From Novosphingobium huizhouense (GTDB lineage Bacteria > Pseudomonadota > Alphaproteobacteria > Sphingomonadales > Sphingomonadaceae), in contig NZ_JAILXZ010000003.1 of NCBI RefSeq assembly GCF_020179475.1, positions 372,001 through 436,000 of the forward strand: a DNA stretch of 64,000 bases. The letters run 5' to 3'. The notes under the pieces were generated by a model, which had not been told where the DNA came from, made no database searches, and saw only the letters and a program-made list of their open reading frames with translations. Positions 36,572 to 46,167 of the stretch are shown here, in pieces. Every line of letters starts with the position of its first letter. Position 1 is the stretch's first letter. Position numbers and translations under genes: made by a program.

Positions 36572-36955
36572 ATGCAACTGGGCCTCGGTGCTTGGCACCG
36601 CTACATGCAGAGCGGCGATCCTGCCCTGCTCGAAGAGCTGATTCATCCCGACGCGGTATTCCACTCGCCGGTGGTCCACACCCCGCAGGTCGGGCGCGAC
36701 ATCGTGATGAAGTACCTGCTCGCCGCCGGCGAGGTGCTTGGCAACGACAGCTTCGCCTACGTGCGCGAAATCGTCGACGGCGAGAACGTGGTGCTGGAAT
36801 TCGTCAACGAGCTCGACGGGATCAAGATCAACGGCATCGACATGATCCGCTTCGATCTCGAAGGGCGGATCGCCGACTTCAAGGTGATGGTCCGCCCGCT
36901 CAAGGCGATCAACAAGGTCTGGGAACAGATGGGCGCCCAGCTCCAGAAGATGTGA
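36572..36955 (+). CDS. NTF2-like (SnoaL-like) protein
   Basis: 127-residue single cone-fold domain: WHRYMQSGDPALLEELIHPDAVFHSPVVHTPQVGRD at the N-terminus and VLEFVNELDGIKINGIDMIRFDLEGRIADFKVMVRPLKAI in the C-terminal sheet are characteristic of nuclear transport factor 2 superfamily proteins. Members include isomerases, hydrolases and ligand binders, so function cannot be assigned. GGGAG is 10 nt upstream of the ATG at 36572. It ends at a bidirectional terminator shared with rho. Confidence 0.85.
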   Translation: MQLGLGAWHRYMQSGDPALLEELIHPDAVFHSPVVHTPQVGRDIVMKYLLAAGEVLGNDSFAYVREIVDGENVVLEFVNELDGIKINGIDMIRFDLEGRIADFKVMVRPLKAINKVWEQMGAQLQKM

Positions 36956-36970
36956 CGGTGCCAGCCCCAA

Positions 36971-37003
36971 ACAAAAAAGGGGGCCAATCGGCCCCCTTCT
37001 CTT

Positions 37004-37005
<2 letters not shown>
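36971..37005. terminator. Bidirectional terminator between NTF2-like gene and rho
   Basis: GGGGGCC-AATC-GGCCCCC (36979-36996), extended by A:T pairs, is followed on the plus strand by TTCTCTTTT and on the minus strand by TTTTTTG. It serves both convergent genes and overlaps the last codon of rho. Confidence 0.9.
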
Positions 37006-38260
<1,255 letters not shown>

Positions 38261-38511
38261 TTCATCGTTTCCGAAACAAGGATGGGCCGAACCGGCAAGG
38301 TCATGGGGCTTGGAGAAAGCGGACCTGTGGGAGGGCGCGAATGAAAAGCGCCACTGCCGGAAAGCGCCTCCGTCATAGGGATGCCCGGTCGGCAGGTCAA
38401 TCGGCAGCGGCGGCGGAACCGGGCGTTCGGCATGGGCGTTGACCGGTCGCGCGCCCGACGCCCGACGACGTCGGCGCAGTGTCAGCAAGCTGCCCGGAGA
38501 GAGAGGCCCCG

Positions 38512-38673
38512 ATGAGCATCCACCTGCCCGCCCGCGCGGCTCCTTTCCCCAGGCCGGAGCCGCGCCCGGTCCCGGCCAACGCCTGGGCGACATATTGGAA
38601 GCATCTTCGCGCCGGCCCGCGCCTGCTCGTCCGCAGGACGATGCGCGACGGGCTGCACTGGCTGCGCGGCTAG
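38512..38673 (+). CDS. Possible small basic protein (53 aa)
   Basis: Short frame of 53 codons, ATG at 38512 and TAG at 38671, ending 6 bp before the convergent hemJ. The product is basic and proline/tryptophan-rich ([29 protein letters not shown]). Its codons end mostly in G or C like neighbouring genes, and no gene occupies either strand here otherwise. No family recognised, so it is a candidate only. The rest of the 38261-38511 stretch, the rho leader side, has no gene that I can see. Confidence 0.4.
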   Translation: MSIHLPARAAPFPRPEPRPVPANAWATYWKHLRAGPRLLVRRTMRDGLHWLRG

Positions 38674-38679
38674 CGCCGC

Positions 38680-39135
38680 TCAGAACGGCTTGAGGATTAC
38701 CAGAATCACGATCAAGGCAGCGGTGACCCCGGGAATCTCGTTGAGCAGGCGCAGCCGCCGCCCGGTGAGCCGGGCCTGCCCTTGCCAGAGCGACTTCGCG
38801 TACCCCGCCAGCCACATATGGTAGGCCGTCAACACCAGCACCAGCGCCAGCTTGGCATGGAACCACGGCTGTTGCAGCGCCCCGATCGTCACTGCGAGCG
38901 CAAGGCCGAGCACCCAGACCACGGTCAAGGCCGGCCACATGATGATCTTGAGCAGCTTGCGCTCGCGATCCGACCAGGTCGCGTGCATCGGCCCGGAAAG
39001 GCGGCCGTCCGTCATCGCGTCTTCCTGATGGTAGACGAAGTAGCGCGGCAGCATGAACAGGCCCGCCATCCAGAAGATCACGAAGATGACATGGCCGGCC
39101 TTGAGCCAGAGATAGAGCATCGACAGCACCTGCAT
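38680..39135 (-). CDS. hemJ: HemJ-type protoporphyrinogen IX oxidase
   Basis: 151 residues with four hydrophobic helices. The N-terminal [28 protein letters not shown] with its conserved His (H15) and the later [37 protein letters not shown] and [18 protein letters not shown] fit HemJ, the heme-b-containing membrane enzyme that oxidises protoporphyrinogen IX in heme synthesis in bacteria lacking HemG/HemY. Often annotated as CopD family. Placement beside rho is common in alphaproteobacteria; hemE, often the next gene, is absent and glpD follows. Confidence 0.88.
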   Translation of the reverse strand: MQVLSMLYLWLKAGHVIFVIFWMAGLFMLPRYFVYHQEDAMTDGRLSGPMHATWSDRERKLLKIIMWPALTVVWVLGLALAVTIGALQQPWFHAKLALVLVLTAYHMWLAGYAKSLWQGQARLTGRRLRLLNEIPGVTAALIVILVILKPF

Positions 39136-39232
39136 TTGGACCCGTCCGGTTGGTGTTCCGCTGGCCCCCGTCAGATGGGGGCTTTCGGGGCTGGATGAAG
39201 ACTTGGCAAGGCCCGTCTTTCGGGAAAGGGCA

Positions 39233-40717
39233 TCAGCCGGGCGAGGTCATGCGCCGCTCGAGCGCTTCGACTTGCGCCGCGTCGAATCGCAGCCCCAGCT
39301 TCGAGCGGCGCCAGAGCACGTCCTGAGCCGTCATCGCCCATTCGCGTGTGACGAGGTGGTCGAGCTCGGCCTCGGTCAGGCCATGGCCGAGGTCGCGCCC
39401 CATGTCGGCGCGCGCGAAGCGCAGTGCGTCGGTGCCATAGGCCCGCGCCAGCCGGTGCACCGTCCCCGGCGGCAGGCCGCGCGCGATCGCTGCGACTTCC
39501 TGCTCGAGAGGCAGCAGGTTGTCCGCCTCGTCGCGGCCGTCGGGTTCGAAATCGCCCCCGGGGAGCGGCGCGCGCGCGGTCCAGCCGGCATTCGCATCGA
39601 TTCCCAGCCGTTCGAGCGCCGCCTCGGCCAGCGTGCGGTGCGTGGTGATCTTGCCTCCCAGCACCGTCAGCAGCGGCGCCGAGTGCGCATCGGCGCCGCG
39701 GTCCAGCTCGAACTGGTAGCCGCGCGTCGCCGCTTCGGGGCGCCCGCTGCCGTCGTCGGCGAGCAGGCGCACGCCCGCGAAAGACCAGATCACGTCGGCC
39801 GGCGTCGGCGCGCGCCGGAAATAGCGCGCGGCAGCGTCGCACAAGTAGGCGATCTCGGCCTCGCTGGCGCGCGGCGGATCCGCATCGGCGCCCTCCTCGG
39901 AATCGGTCGTGCCGATCAGGGTGTAGCGGTGTTCGTAGGGGATCGCGAAACAGATCCGGCCATCGGGCAGTTGCAGGAACAGTGCGCGCGGATCGTCGTG
40001 TAGCCGCGGCACGACGATGTGCGAACCGCGCACCCGGCGCAGCAGCTTCGAGCGGGTTTCCTGCGCGCGATCCATGACCTGGCCGACCTGCGGCCCGGCG
40101 GCATTGACCACCATCGCCGCGCGGAACGGCTCGCCACCGTTGCAGCCGGCGGTGTCGATGCGCCAGACGCTGCCTTCGCGCGCAAGCCGGGTGACCTCGC
40201 AGCGCGTGACCACTTCGGCGCCCCGATCGGCGGCATCGCGCGCGAGCAGGACGACGAGGCGGGCATCGTCGACCCAGCAGTCGGAATATTCGAACCCTGC
40301 GCGGATCTTCTCGCGCAGGCCCATCTCGCCGGCCAGGTCGATGCGCGCGGCAGGTGGCAGCGCTTCGCGCCCCCCGATGTGATCGTAGAGCCAAAGCCCC
40401 GCGCGCAGCATCCAGGCAGGGCGCCCCTCCTTCACCAACGGCAGGACGAAGCGCATCGGCCAGACAACGTGCGGCGCGATGCGCCACAGCACCTCGCGCT
40501 CGCGCAGCGCCTCGCGCACCAGCGAGAATTCGCCATGCTCGAGATAACGCAAGCCGCCGTGGATCAGCTTGGTCGAAGCCGAGGAGGTGCCCTGCGCAAG
40601 GTCGCCGCGCTCGAGCAAGAGGACCGAAAGACCGCGCCCCGCCGCGTCGCGCGCGATGGCCGCGCCGTTCACCCCGCCTCCGATCACGGCAAGGTCGTAG
40701 AGGAAGGGCGGCTCCAT
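39233..40717 (-). CDS. glpD: Aerobic glycerol-3-phosphate dehydrogenase
   Basis: 494-residue FAD flavoprotein that oxidises sn-glycerol 3-phosphate to DHAP at the inner membrane and passes electrons to quinone. FAD motif VIGGGVNGAAIARDAAGRG is at residues ~11-29, followed by STKLIHGGLRYLEHGEFSLVREAL, and the C-terminal DAO domain (TRGYQFELD onward, LGGKITTHRTLAE) with EYAMT-type sequence as REWAMTAQDVLWRRSKLGL. Start at 40717 is preceded by AGGA. No glpF/glpK neighbours, so it may serve phospholipid glycerol recycling. Confidence 0.95.
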   Translation of the reverse strand: MEPPFLYDLAVIGGGVNGAAIARDAAGRGLSVLLLERGDLAQGTSSASTKLIHGGLRYLEHGEFSLVREALREREVLWRIAPHVVWPMRFVLPLVKEGRPAWMLRAGLWLYDHIGGREALPPAARIDLAGEMGLREKIRAGFEYSDCWVDDARLVVLLARDAADRGAEVVTRCEVTRLAREGSVWRIDTAGCNGGEPFRAAMVVNAAGPQVGQVMDRAQETRSKLLRRVRGSHIVVPRLHDDPRALFLQLPDGRICFAIPYEHRYTLIGTTDSEEGADADPPRASEAEIAYLCDAAARYFRRAPTPADVIWSFAGVRLLADDGSGRPEAATRGYQFELDRGADAHSAPLLTVLGGKITTHRTLAEAALERLGIDANAGWTARAPLPGGDFEPDGRDEADNLLPLEQEVAAIARGLPPGTVHRLARAYGTDALRFARADMGRDLGHGLTEAELDHLVTREWAMTAQDVLWRRSKLGLRFDAAQVEALERRMTSPG

Positions 40718-40790
40718 GTGCGCCATCCTGCGCTGCAATCGCCGCCCATGCAATATTGCTTACCGGCCCGCGCATCCCCATACCCTTGCC

Positions 40791-41711
40791 ATGGCCAGCA
40801 CCGAATTTTCGCTCGAAGACAGTTCCACGTGGAACACGGGACGCGCGGTCGAGCTCGAACCGCTGGTGCGGCGCGTGCTCGCGCCCAATCCTTCGCCCTA
40901 CACCTTTACCGGGACGCAGACCTATCTGGTCGGGCGGGGCGCAGAGGTGGCGGTGATCGACCCCGGCCCGCACGGAACGGGCGTGGCGGGTCATGCCGAC
41001 ACCAATGGCGAAGGCCATGTCGAAGCGATTCTCGAGGCCGTGGGCGATGCGACGATCGTCGCGATCGTCTGCACCCACACCCACCGCGACCACAGCCCGG
41101 CGGCGCTGCCGCTGAAGGCGGCCACCGGCGCGCCGATCATCGGTTGCGCTCCGCTCGTCCTCGCCGACGACGGCCCCCGCGCCGACGCGGCGTTCGACCC
41201 GACCTACCGCCCCGACCGCGCACTGGCGGACGGCGAGCGGCTGAGCGGGGATGGCTGGACGATCGAGGCGGTGGCGACGCCGGGGCATACCAGCAACCAT
41301 CTTTGCTATTCGATCGTGGAATCGGGGGCATTGTTCACCGGCGACCACGTGATGGGCTGGTCGACCAGCGTGGTCTCGCCGCCCGATGGCGACATGGGCG
41401 CCTACATGGCCTCGCTGCAGAAACTGCAGGAGCGCGAGGACAAGGTCTATTACCCCGCGCACGGCCCGCAGATCGACAATCCGCGCCAGTTCGTGCGGGG
41501 CATGATGGGCCACCGCCGCCAGCGAGAACGCCAGATCCTGAACCTCCTGGGCGAAGGCCCGCACGAGATTCCGGCGATGGTCGCCGCGATGTACAAGGGG
41601 CTCGATCCGCGCCTGACCGGCGCTGCCGGCCGCTCGGTGCTGGCGCATCTGGTCGACATGGAACGACAGGGCCGCGTCGCGGTTGCGGGGGAGACATGGA
41701 GCCTGACCTGA
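40791..41711 (+). CDS. MBL-fold metallo-hydrolase
   Basis: 306-residue metallo-beta-lactamase-fold protein with CTHTHRDHSPAA (the HxHxDH motif), TPGHTSNHLC, FTGDHVMGW and PAHGPQ, supplying the full set of two-metal ligands. It resembles the LACTB2 group, which includes RNA endonucleases and thioesterases, and the C-terminal winged-helix-like part (QRERQILNLLGEGPHEIPAMVAAMY) supports that. Natural substrate unknown. A fifth parS-like palindrome is embedded in codons 11-16 (STWNT). GAGACATGG near its end holds the start of the overlapping next gene. Confidence 0.88.
   Translation: MASTEFSLEDSSTWNTGRAVELEPLVRRVLAPNPSPYTFTGTQTYLVGRGAEVAVIDPGPHGTGVAGHADTNGEGHVEAILEAVGDATIVAIVCTHTHRDHSPAALPLKAATGAPIIGCAPLVLADDGPRADAAFDPTYRPDRALADGERLSGDGWTIEAVATPGHTSNHLCYSIVESGALFTGDHVMGWSTSVVSPPDGDMGAYMASLQKLQEREDKVYYPAHGPQIDNPRQFVRGMMGHRRQRERQILNLLGEGPHEIPAMVAAMYKGLDPRLTGAAGRSVLAHLVDMERQGRVAVAGETWSLT
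40821..40836. other. parS: parS-like site 5 (inside the MBL-fold gene)
   Basis: AGTTCCACGTGGAACA matches the parS palindrome at 15 of 16 positions; only the outermost base differs. It is ~8 kb from site 4 and encodes STWNT, the third possible reading frame of this palindrome. Confidence 0.75.
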
Positions 41712-42364
41712 CCCCTTCCCGTCCCGCAGCCCCGGCCGCCGCACCGGCCCCGGCGCGCGCCTCGGCGCTGCCCTGGCTGCTGTTCGTCGGCGCCCTTGCG
41801 ATCGCCGCGTTTCTTGCGTGGAAGCTATGGCGTCCGGCCGATATCGGCGATCCGCTCGCGACCAGCCTCGTTGCCTTCGAAAAGCAGAACACCCTCACCG
41901 TGTTCAGCGCGCAGCTGGCGCCGGTGGTATCGAGCGACGATGCCCGCCTGTTCGGGCTGGTCAAGGCAAAGCAGGTCGCGGTGATCCCGGCCCGGGTCGA
42001 CTATACGCTCGATCTTTCCGGCATCGGGCGCGAGCGGATGCGCTGGAATAGCGAGACCAAGACACTGGCGGTGCGCCTTCCGCCGCTCGCGGTCAGTCGC
42101 CCCAACCTCGACGAGGCCCGCGCGCAGTACCTGCGCGAAGGCGTGTGGATCGGGCGCGAGGCGCAGGACAAGCTGACCCGCGACAACACCCGCCTCGCCG
42201 AACGGCTGGCGGTCGAGCAGGCCGCCAATCCGGTGCTGATGAACCTCGCACGCGGGGCGGCAAAGGATGCGATCCGCCAGAATCTCGCGATCCCGCTGCA
42301 GGTTGCGGGCTATGGCGATGTCAAAGTCGTGGTAGCATTCGACGGAGAGCCGACTCCGATGTGA
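41696..42364 (+). CDS. DUF4230 domain membrane-anchored protein
   Basis: 222 residues: proline/alanine-rich N-terminus, one membrane helix (residues ~25-45, LPWLLFVGALAIAAFLAWKLW), then a domain matching DUF4230 (LVAFEKQNTLTVFSAQLAPVV, RVDYTLDLSGIGRERMRWNSETKTLAVRLPPL, EQAANPVLMNLARGAAKDAI). Function unknown. The ATG at 41696 overlaps the end of the MBL-fold gene by 16 bp and has GGGGGAG next to it, so translation is probably coupled. Confidence 0.82.
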   Translation: MEPDLTPSRPAAPAAAPAPARASALPWLLFVGALAIAAFLAWKLWRPADIGDPLATSLVAFEKQNTLTVFSAQLAPVVSSDDARLFGLVKAKQVAVIPARVDYTLDLSGIGRERMRWNSETKTLAVRLPPLAVSRPNLDEARAQYLREGVWIGREAQDKLTRDNTRLAERLAVEQAANPVLMNLARGAAKDAIRQNLAIPLQVAGYGDVKVVVAFDGEPTPM

Positions 42365-42429
42365 CGGGCGTCATTGGAACCGGCATCCCGCCAGCGTAAT
42401 CGCGCGGCGGGACTGCAGGGAGAACACCA

Positions 42430-43179
42430 ATGGCGACTGCCGCATCAATACCGCCCGATATCAATAGCTTCTCCGCGCGGGACCGCGACTTCCACGTCCG
42501 CATGGCGACGGGCCTCGCGATCTTCGTGATCTTCGCCTTCGGCCAGTTCGCGCTGCGCGGGCTCAGCAATCCGGCGACCGCGCCGTGGTGGGTCCACGCC
42601 CACGGGTTGCTGATGCTCGGCTGGATGGGGCTGTTCATCGTGCAGACCCGGCTGGGGCGGGCGCAGACGAACAAGGCCCGCTCGATGGAGCTCCACCGCG
42701 CGCTCGGCTGGGCCTCGTGCCTGCTCGTGGCGGCGATCGCCGTGGCCGGGGTCAATGCCGCCTATCGCGCCGTCGAACTGGGCCGAGTCCCGCCGTTCTT
42801 CACGCAGCCCTATTTCGTCGCGCTGACCTTTGCCGATATCGCGGGTTTCGTCGGCGTGTTCGCCGCCGCCGTGGCGCTGCGCAGGCATGCGCCCTGGCAC
42901 CGGCGGCTGATGCTCGCCTCGGTGATCCTCGTGCTCGAGCCGGCGTTCGGCCGGCTGGTGCCGCTGCCGCTGCTGGGCGCGGCGGGGCCGTGGGTCGAGC
43001 GCGCCTGCCAGATCGCGGTCTTTGCCTTCCCGCTGCGCCACGACCTGCGCACGATCAGCCGGGTCCATCCGGCGACGCTCGTCGGTCCGGCGGTGGTGGT
43101 GGCGGAACAGGCGGCAATTCTCGCCCTCGCCGCCTTCCCGCCGTTCGTCGCGCACGTGCAGGCTATTGCCGCAGCCTGA
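42430..43179 (+). CDS. Conserved multi-pass membrane protein
   Basis: 249 residues with about seven hydrophobic segments (first at ~27-47, LAIFVIFAFGQFALRGL). Conserved-looking histidines at helix ends (WWVHAHGLLMLGWMGLFIVQT, ELHRALGW, PWHRRLMLAS, FPLRHDL) suggest possible heme or metal ligation, as in DUF2306-like proteins, but no ligand can be proven from sequence. GGGAG lies 7 nt before the ATG. It is 65 bp after the DUF4230 gene and 70 bp before nadA; a link to NAD synthesis is not evident. Confidence 0.7.
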   Translation: MATAASIPPDINSFSARDRDFHVRMATGLAIFVIFAFGQFALRGLSNPATAPWWVHAHGLLMLGWMGLFIVQTRLGRAQTNKARSMELHRALGWASCLLVAAIAVAGVNAAYRAVELGRVPPFFTQPYFVALTFADIAGFVGVFAAAVALRRHAPWHRRLMLASVILVLEPAFGRLVPLPLLGAAGPWVERACQIAVFAFPLRHDLRTISRVHPATLVGPAVVVAEQAAILALAAFPPFVAHVQAIAAA

Positions 43180-43249
43180 TCGGCTCCCTAAGTCCCTCCC
43201 AGCCCGGGGCGGCCCCTTCCGTCTTGCCCGTCCCGGCGGGGAACCTTCG

Positions 43250-44248
43250 ATGACCGCGCAGCCGACCAATCTTTCGGGCCTCGACCTGCGGGCCGAGATC
43301 GACCGCCTCCGCAAGGAGCGCAACGCGGTCATCCTAGCGCACTACTACCAGCGCCCGGAAATCCAGGACCTCGCCGATTTCGTCGGCGATTCGCTCGAGC
43401 TTTCGCGCAAGGCGGCGGCGACCGACGCCGACGTCATCGCGTTTTGCGGCGTCAAGTTCATGGCCGACACCGCCAAGATCCTGAGCCCCGAGAAGATCGT
43501 GGTGCTGCCCGACCTCGACGCCGGGTGCAGCCTCGAGGACTCGTGCCCGCCCGACAAGTTCAAGGCCTTCCGCGAGGCGCATCCCGACCACATCGCGCTC
43601 ACTTACATCAACTGCTCGACCGAGGTGAAGGCGCTCAGCGACGTCATCGTCACCTCGTCGAGCGCCGAAACGATCCTCGCCCAGATCCCGGAAAGCCAGA
43701 AGATCATCTTCGGGCCTGACCGGCACCTTGGCGGCTATCTCAACCGCAAGTTCGGGCGCGACATGCTGCTCTGGCCGGGCGTGTGCATCGTGCACGAAGC
43801 CTTTTCGGAGACCGAGCTGCTCAAGCTCAAGGCGCAGCACCCCGATGCGCCGATCGCCGCGCACCCCGAATGCCCGCCGCACATCGTCGACCACGCCGAT
43901 TACGTCGGCTCGACCAGCGGCATCCTGCAATTTGCCAAGACCATGCCCGGCGATACGCTGATCGTCGCCACCGAGCCGCACATCATCCACCAGATGGAGC
44001 TGGCGATGCCGGAGAAAACCTTCATCGGTGCGCCGGGGGCGGACGGCAACTGCAACTGCAACATCTGCCCCTACATGGCGCTCAACACGCTGGAGAAGCT
44101 GTATCTCGCGCTGCGCGACCTGCAGCCCCGCATCGAGATGGACGAGGACCTGCGCCTTGCCGCCAAGAAGAGCCTCGACCGCATGCTCGACATGGCAAGC
44201 GGTACGGTCGGCCTCGGCGATCTGGGTGCGCGGCCGTTCGGCGCCTGA
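43250..44248 (+). CDS. nadA: Quinolinate synthase
   Basis: 332-residue [4Fe-4S] enzyme that condenses iminoaspartate with DHAP to quinolinate in de novo NAD synthesis. HYYQRPEIQDLADFVGDSLELS, FCGVKFMAETAK-like FCGVKFMADTAK, the DLDAGCSLEDSCP loop, and cluster ligands in FCGVKF, GVCIVHE and NCNCNICPYMALN are all present. No nadB or nadC is nearby. It ends at a bidirectional terminator. Confidence 0.97.
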   Translation: MTAQPTNLSGLDLRAEIDRLRKERNAVILAHYYQRPEIQDLADFVGDSLELSRKAAATDADVIAFCGVKFMADTAKILSPEKIVVLPDLDAGCSLEDSCPPDKFKAFREAHPDHIALTYINCSTEVKALSDVIVTSSSAETILAQIPESQKIIFGPDRHLGGYLNRKFGRDMLLWPGVCIVHEAFSETELLKLKAQHPDAPIAAHPECPPHIVDHADYVGSTSGILQFAKTMPGDTLIVATEPHIIHQMELAMPEKTFIGAPGADGNCNCNICPYMALNTLEKLYLALRDLQPRIEMDEDLRLAAKKSLDRMLDMASGTVGLGDLGARPFGA

Positions 44249-44264
44249 CGCCAGCGCAACGCAC

Positions 44265-44306
44265 GAAAAAAGGGGCGGCCTCGCGAGAGGTCGCCCCTTT
44301 CCTTTG
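44265..44306. terminator. Bidirectional terminator between nadA and the RTX protease gene
   Basis: AGGGGCG-G-CCTC-GCGA-GAGG-T-CGCCCCT (44271-44298) has one G.T mismatch pair in the stem. It is followed by TTCCTTTG on the plus strand and TTTTTTCG on the minus strand, and serves both convergent genes. Confidence 0.85.
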
Positions 44307-44317
44307 TCAGCGCGGGG

Positions 44318-45970
44318 TCAGAGGAACAGGACGTCGCTCTGCAGCACGGTGCTGCTGACGGTGACGTCGAAGTCGGCCACCTTGTCGCCATTGAGATCGG
44401 CCATCAGGTGCCCGCCGGCAAAGCGCAGCTCGCCCGCCGCGCCGCTGAAGCCCGCGCTGCCGATCCAGGTGAGGTCCGCGCCCGCGCCGTCGACGGTGCT
44501 GCCGAGGTGGCGCAGGTCGATCCGGTCGGTGCCCGAGACGAAATCGGCGATGGTGTCCCCCTTCTCCACGACGTGGAACTGGAACAGGTCGGCGCCGGCC
44601 CCGCCATAGAGCGTGTCCTTGCCTTCGAAGCCGTTGAGCACGTCGTCGCCGCCCAGCCCCTTGAGCACGTTGGCGACCTGGTTGCCCCAGATCACGTCGC
44701 GCGCCGAGCCGCCGATCGCGTTCTCGATCGTCGTGCCATAGGCGATCGACAGGTTCATGTATTCGGTGGCGCGCACGCCCGACACGCCGGTGTCGTAGAA
44801 GATGTTGTCGGCGTTGGCGGTCATGAACCTGTTGGCGACGTTGTCGATTCCGGCCTGGGACGCCGGATTGGCCACGGTTCCCCCGGCCAGCGCGTTGAGC
44901 GCGGCGCGGTTGGCGTTGACCGTGGCGACGTCGGCCGCCGCCTGCCCGACCGAGCTGAACGAGCCGGCATGCAGGTCGATCTGCTGCGAGGCGGTGAAGC
45001 CCGACAGGTCGAGCGTGTCGATGCCGCCGGCGTCGTAGATCGACAGGTAGGGATAGGCGTTCTTCGAGAAGTCGTAGACCACGTTGCCGGCGTTGCTGTT
45101 GAAGCCGTAGGTGGTGTTGCCGGCACGAGTCGTGGTGTCCGCGCCGTACTTCGACTGGATCGTCAGGATGTCGTGCAGCAGCGGCGTCTGGGCATAGCCG
45201 TAGAACACCGTCGACCAGTCGATGATGTTGGCACCGGTTTCGGCAGCATCCCAGTAGGACATGATCGTGTACTGGGTGCTGTCCTGCGCATATTCCGCGT
45301 AGTTGGCGTAGGTCAGCGGCAGGTTCGGGTCGTAGTTGTAGTTGCCCGGGTGCGACAGGCCGAGCGTATGGCCAAGCTCGTGCACCAGCGTGGTCTTGCC
45401 ATAGCCGCCGAAGCCGAACCACGCGTTGGTCCAGTTCACCGCGGGATCGGCGACGAACACGTCGGACTGGAACTTGTAGCCCTGCTTGCCCGGATAATAG
45501 GCATAGGCCTGGGCCGGATCGTAGGAGTTGGCGAACTGGATGTCGGCGCCGATGCCGTTTTTCTCGACGAACTTCTGCGGGATAAGGTCGTCCCACAGCT
45601 GGATCGAGGCGCGCGCTTCGGTGCGCTGCTGGGCGCTGAACGGCGAGAAGCCGTAGCCTGCGGTAAAGCCGAAGTTGGGGTTGTTGTAGACCCCGGTGAG
45701 GTGCGACAGGTCGGTGAACGAATAGGTGATGACGCCATTGGGCGCCTTGAGCGTGGTGCCCGAATCGATATGCGCCTTCACGCCGTCGAGATCGATGACC
45801 GGCTTTCCGCTCCAGCTGAAGCCGACATAGTCGTCGAGGTTGAAGCCGCTCGGAGTCGAGACGGTAAGACTGGCGAGCCCGAGCTCGACGGGATTGCCGA
45901 GCAGCTCGAACGGATCGGCTTCGGGATGGGCCGACAGCAGGGCGGCGGCCTTCTGGGTATTGGTTGGCAT
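44318..45970 (-). CDS. Serralysin-type M10 metallopeptidase with RTX repeats
   Basis: 550 residues. The N-terminal protease domain contains the zinc motif HELGHTLGLSHPG (residues ~198-210) and the Met-turn IMSYWD. A C-terminal M10 domain with a few calcium-binding glycine-rich nonapeptides (GLGGDDVLNG, FEGKDTLYG, GAGADLFQF) and a hydrophobic terminus (SDVLFL) fit secretion by a type I system without a cleaved signal peptide; none is seen at the N-terminus. No ABC exporter or HlyD-like gene is nearby, though a TolC is encoded at 2.3-3.8 kb. The start is the ATG at 45970, next to GGGGGA. The ~200 bp upstream holds an AT-rich patch but no gene. Confidence 0.9.
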   Translation of the reverse strand: MPTNTQKAAALLSAHPEADPFELLGNPVELGLASLTVSTPSGFNLDDYVGFSWSGKPVIDLDGVKAHIDSGTTLKAPNGVITYSFTDLSHLTGVYNNPNFGFTAGYGFSPFSAQQRTEARASIQLWDDLIPQKFVEKNGIGADIQFANSYDPAQAYAYYPGKQGYKFQSDVFVADPAVNWTNAWFGFGGYGKTTLVHELGHTLGLSHPGNYNYDPNLPLTYANYAEYAQDSTQYTIMSYWDAAETGANIIDWSTVFYGYAQTPLLHDILTIQSKYGADTTTRAGNTTYGFNSNAGNVVYDFSKNAYPYLSIYDAGGIDTLDLSGFTASQQIDLHAGSFSSVGQAAADVATVNANRAALNALAGGTVANPASQAGIDNVANRFMTANADNIFYDTGVSGVRATEYMNLSIAYGTTIENAIGGSARDVIWGNQVANVLKGLGGDDVLNGFEGKDTLYGGAGADLFQFHVVEKGDTIADFVSGTDRIDLRHLGSTVDGAGADLTWIGSAGFSGAAGELRFAGGHLMADLNGDKVADFDVTVSSTVLQSDVLFL

Positions 45971-46167
45971 CACGGTCCCCCGGATATGGGTCTACCCCCG
46001 CGCCAGGTGCGGCGCAGGACAGGCCAGCAGCTGGGCCGCCGGCGCCGCGGGGTCGAAAATGCCCGGAAGCGACCGGAGACTCATTTCAACTGTAACCAGA
46101 GGACAGGTATAACCGTGTGTTTCCGGATGCCTACAGAAAATTCATATTAACGAAATATGACTCCGGC

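Noticed and set aside
38261..38511. Possible oriC between rho and hemJ
   Set aside because: No AT-rich unwinding region and no clear DnaA boxes; hemE is absent.
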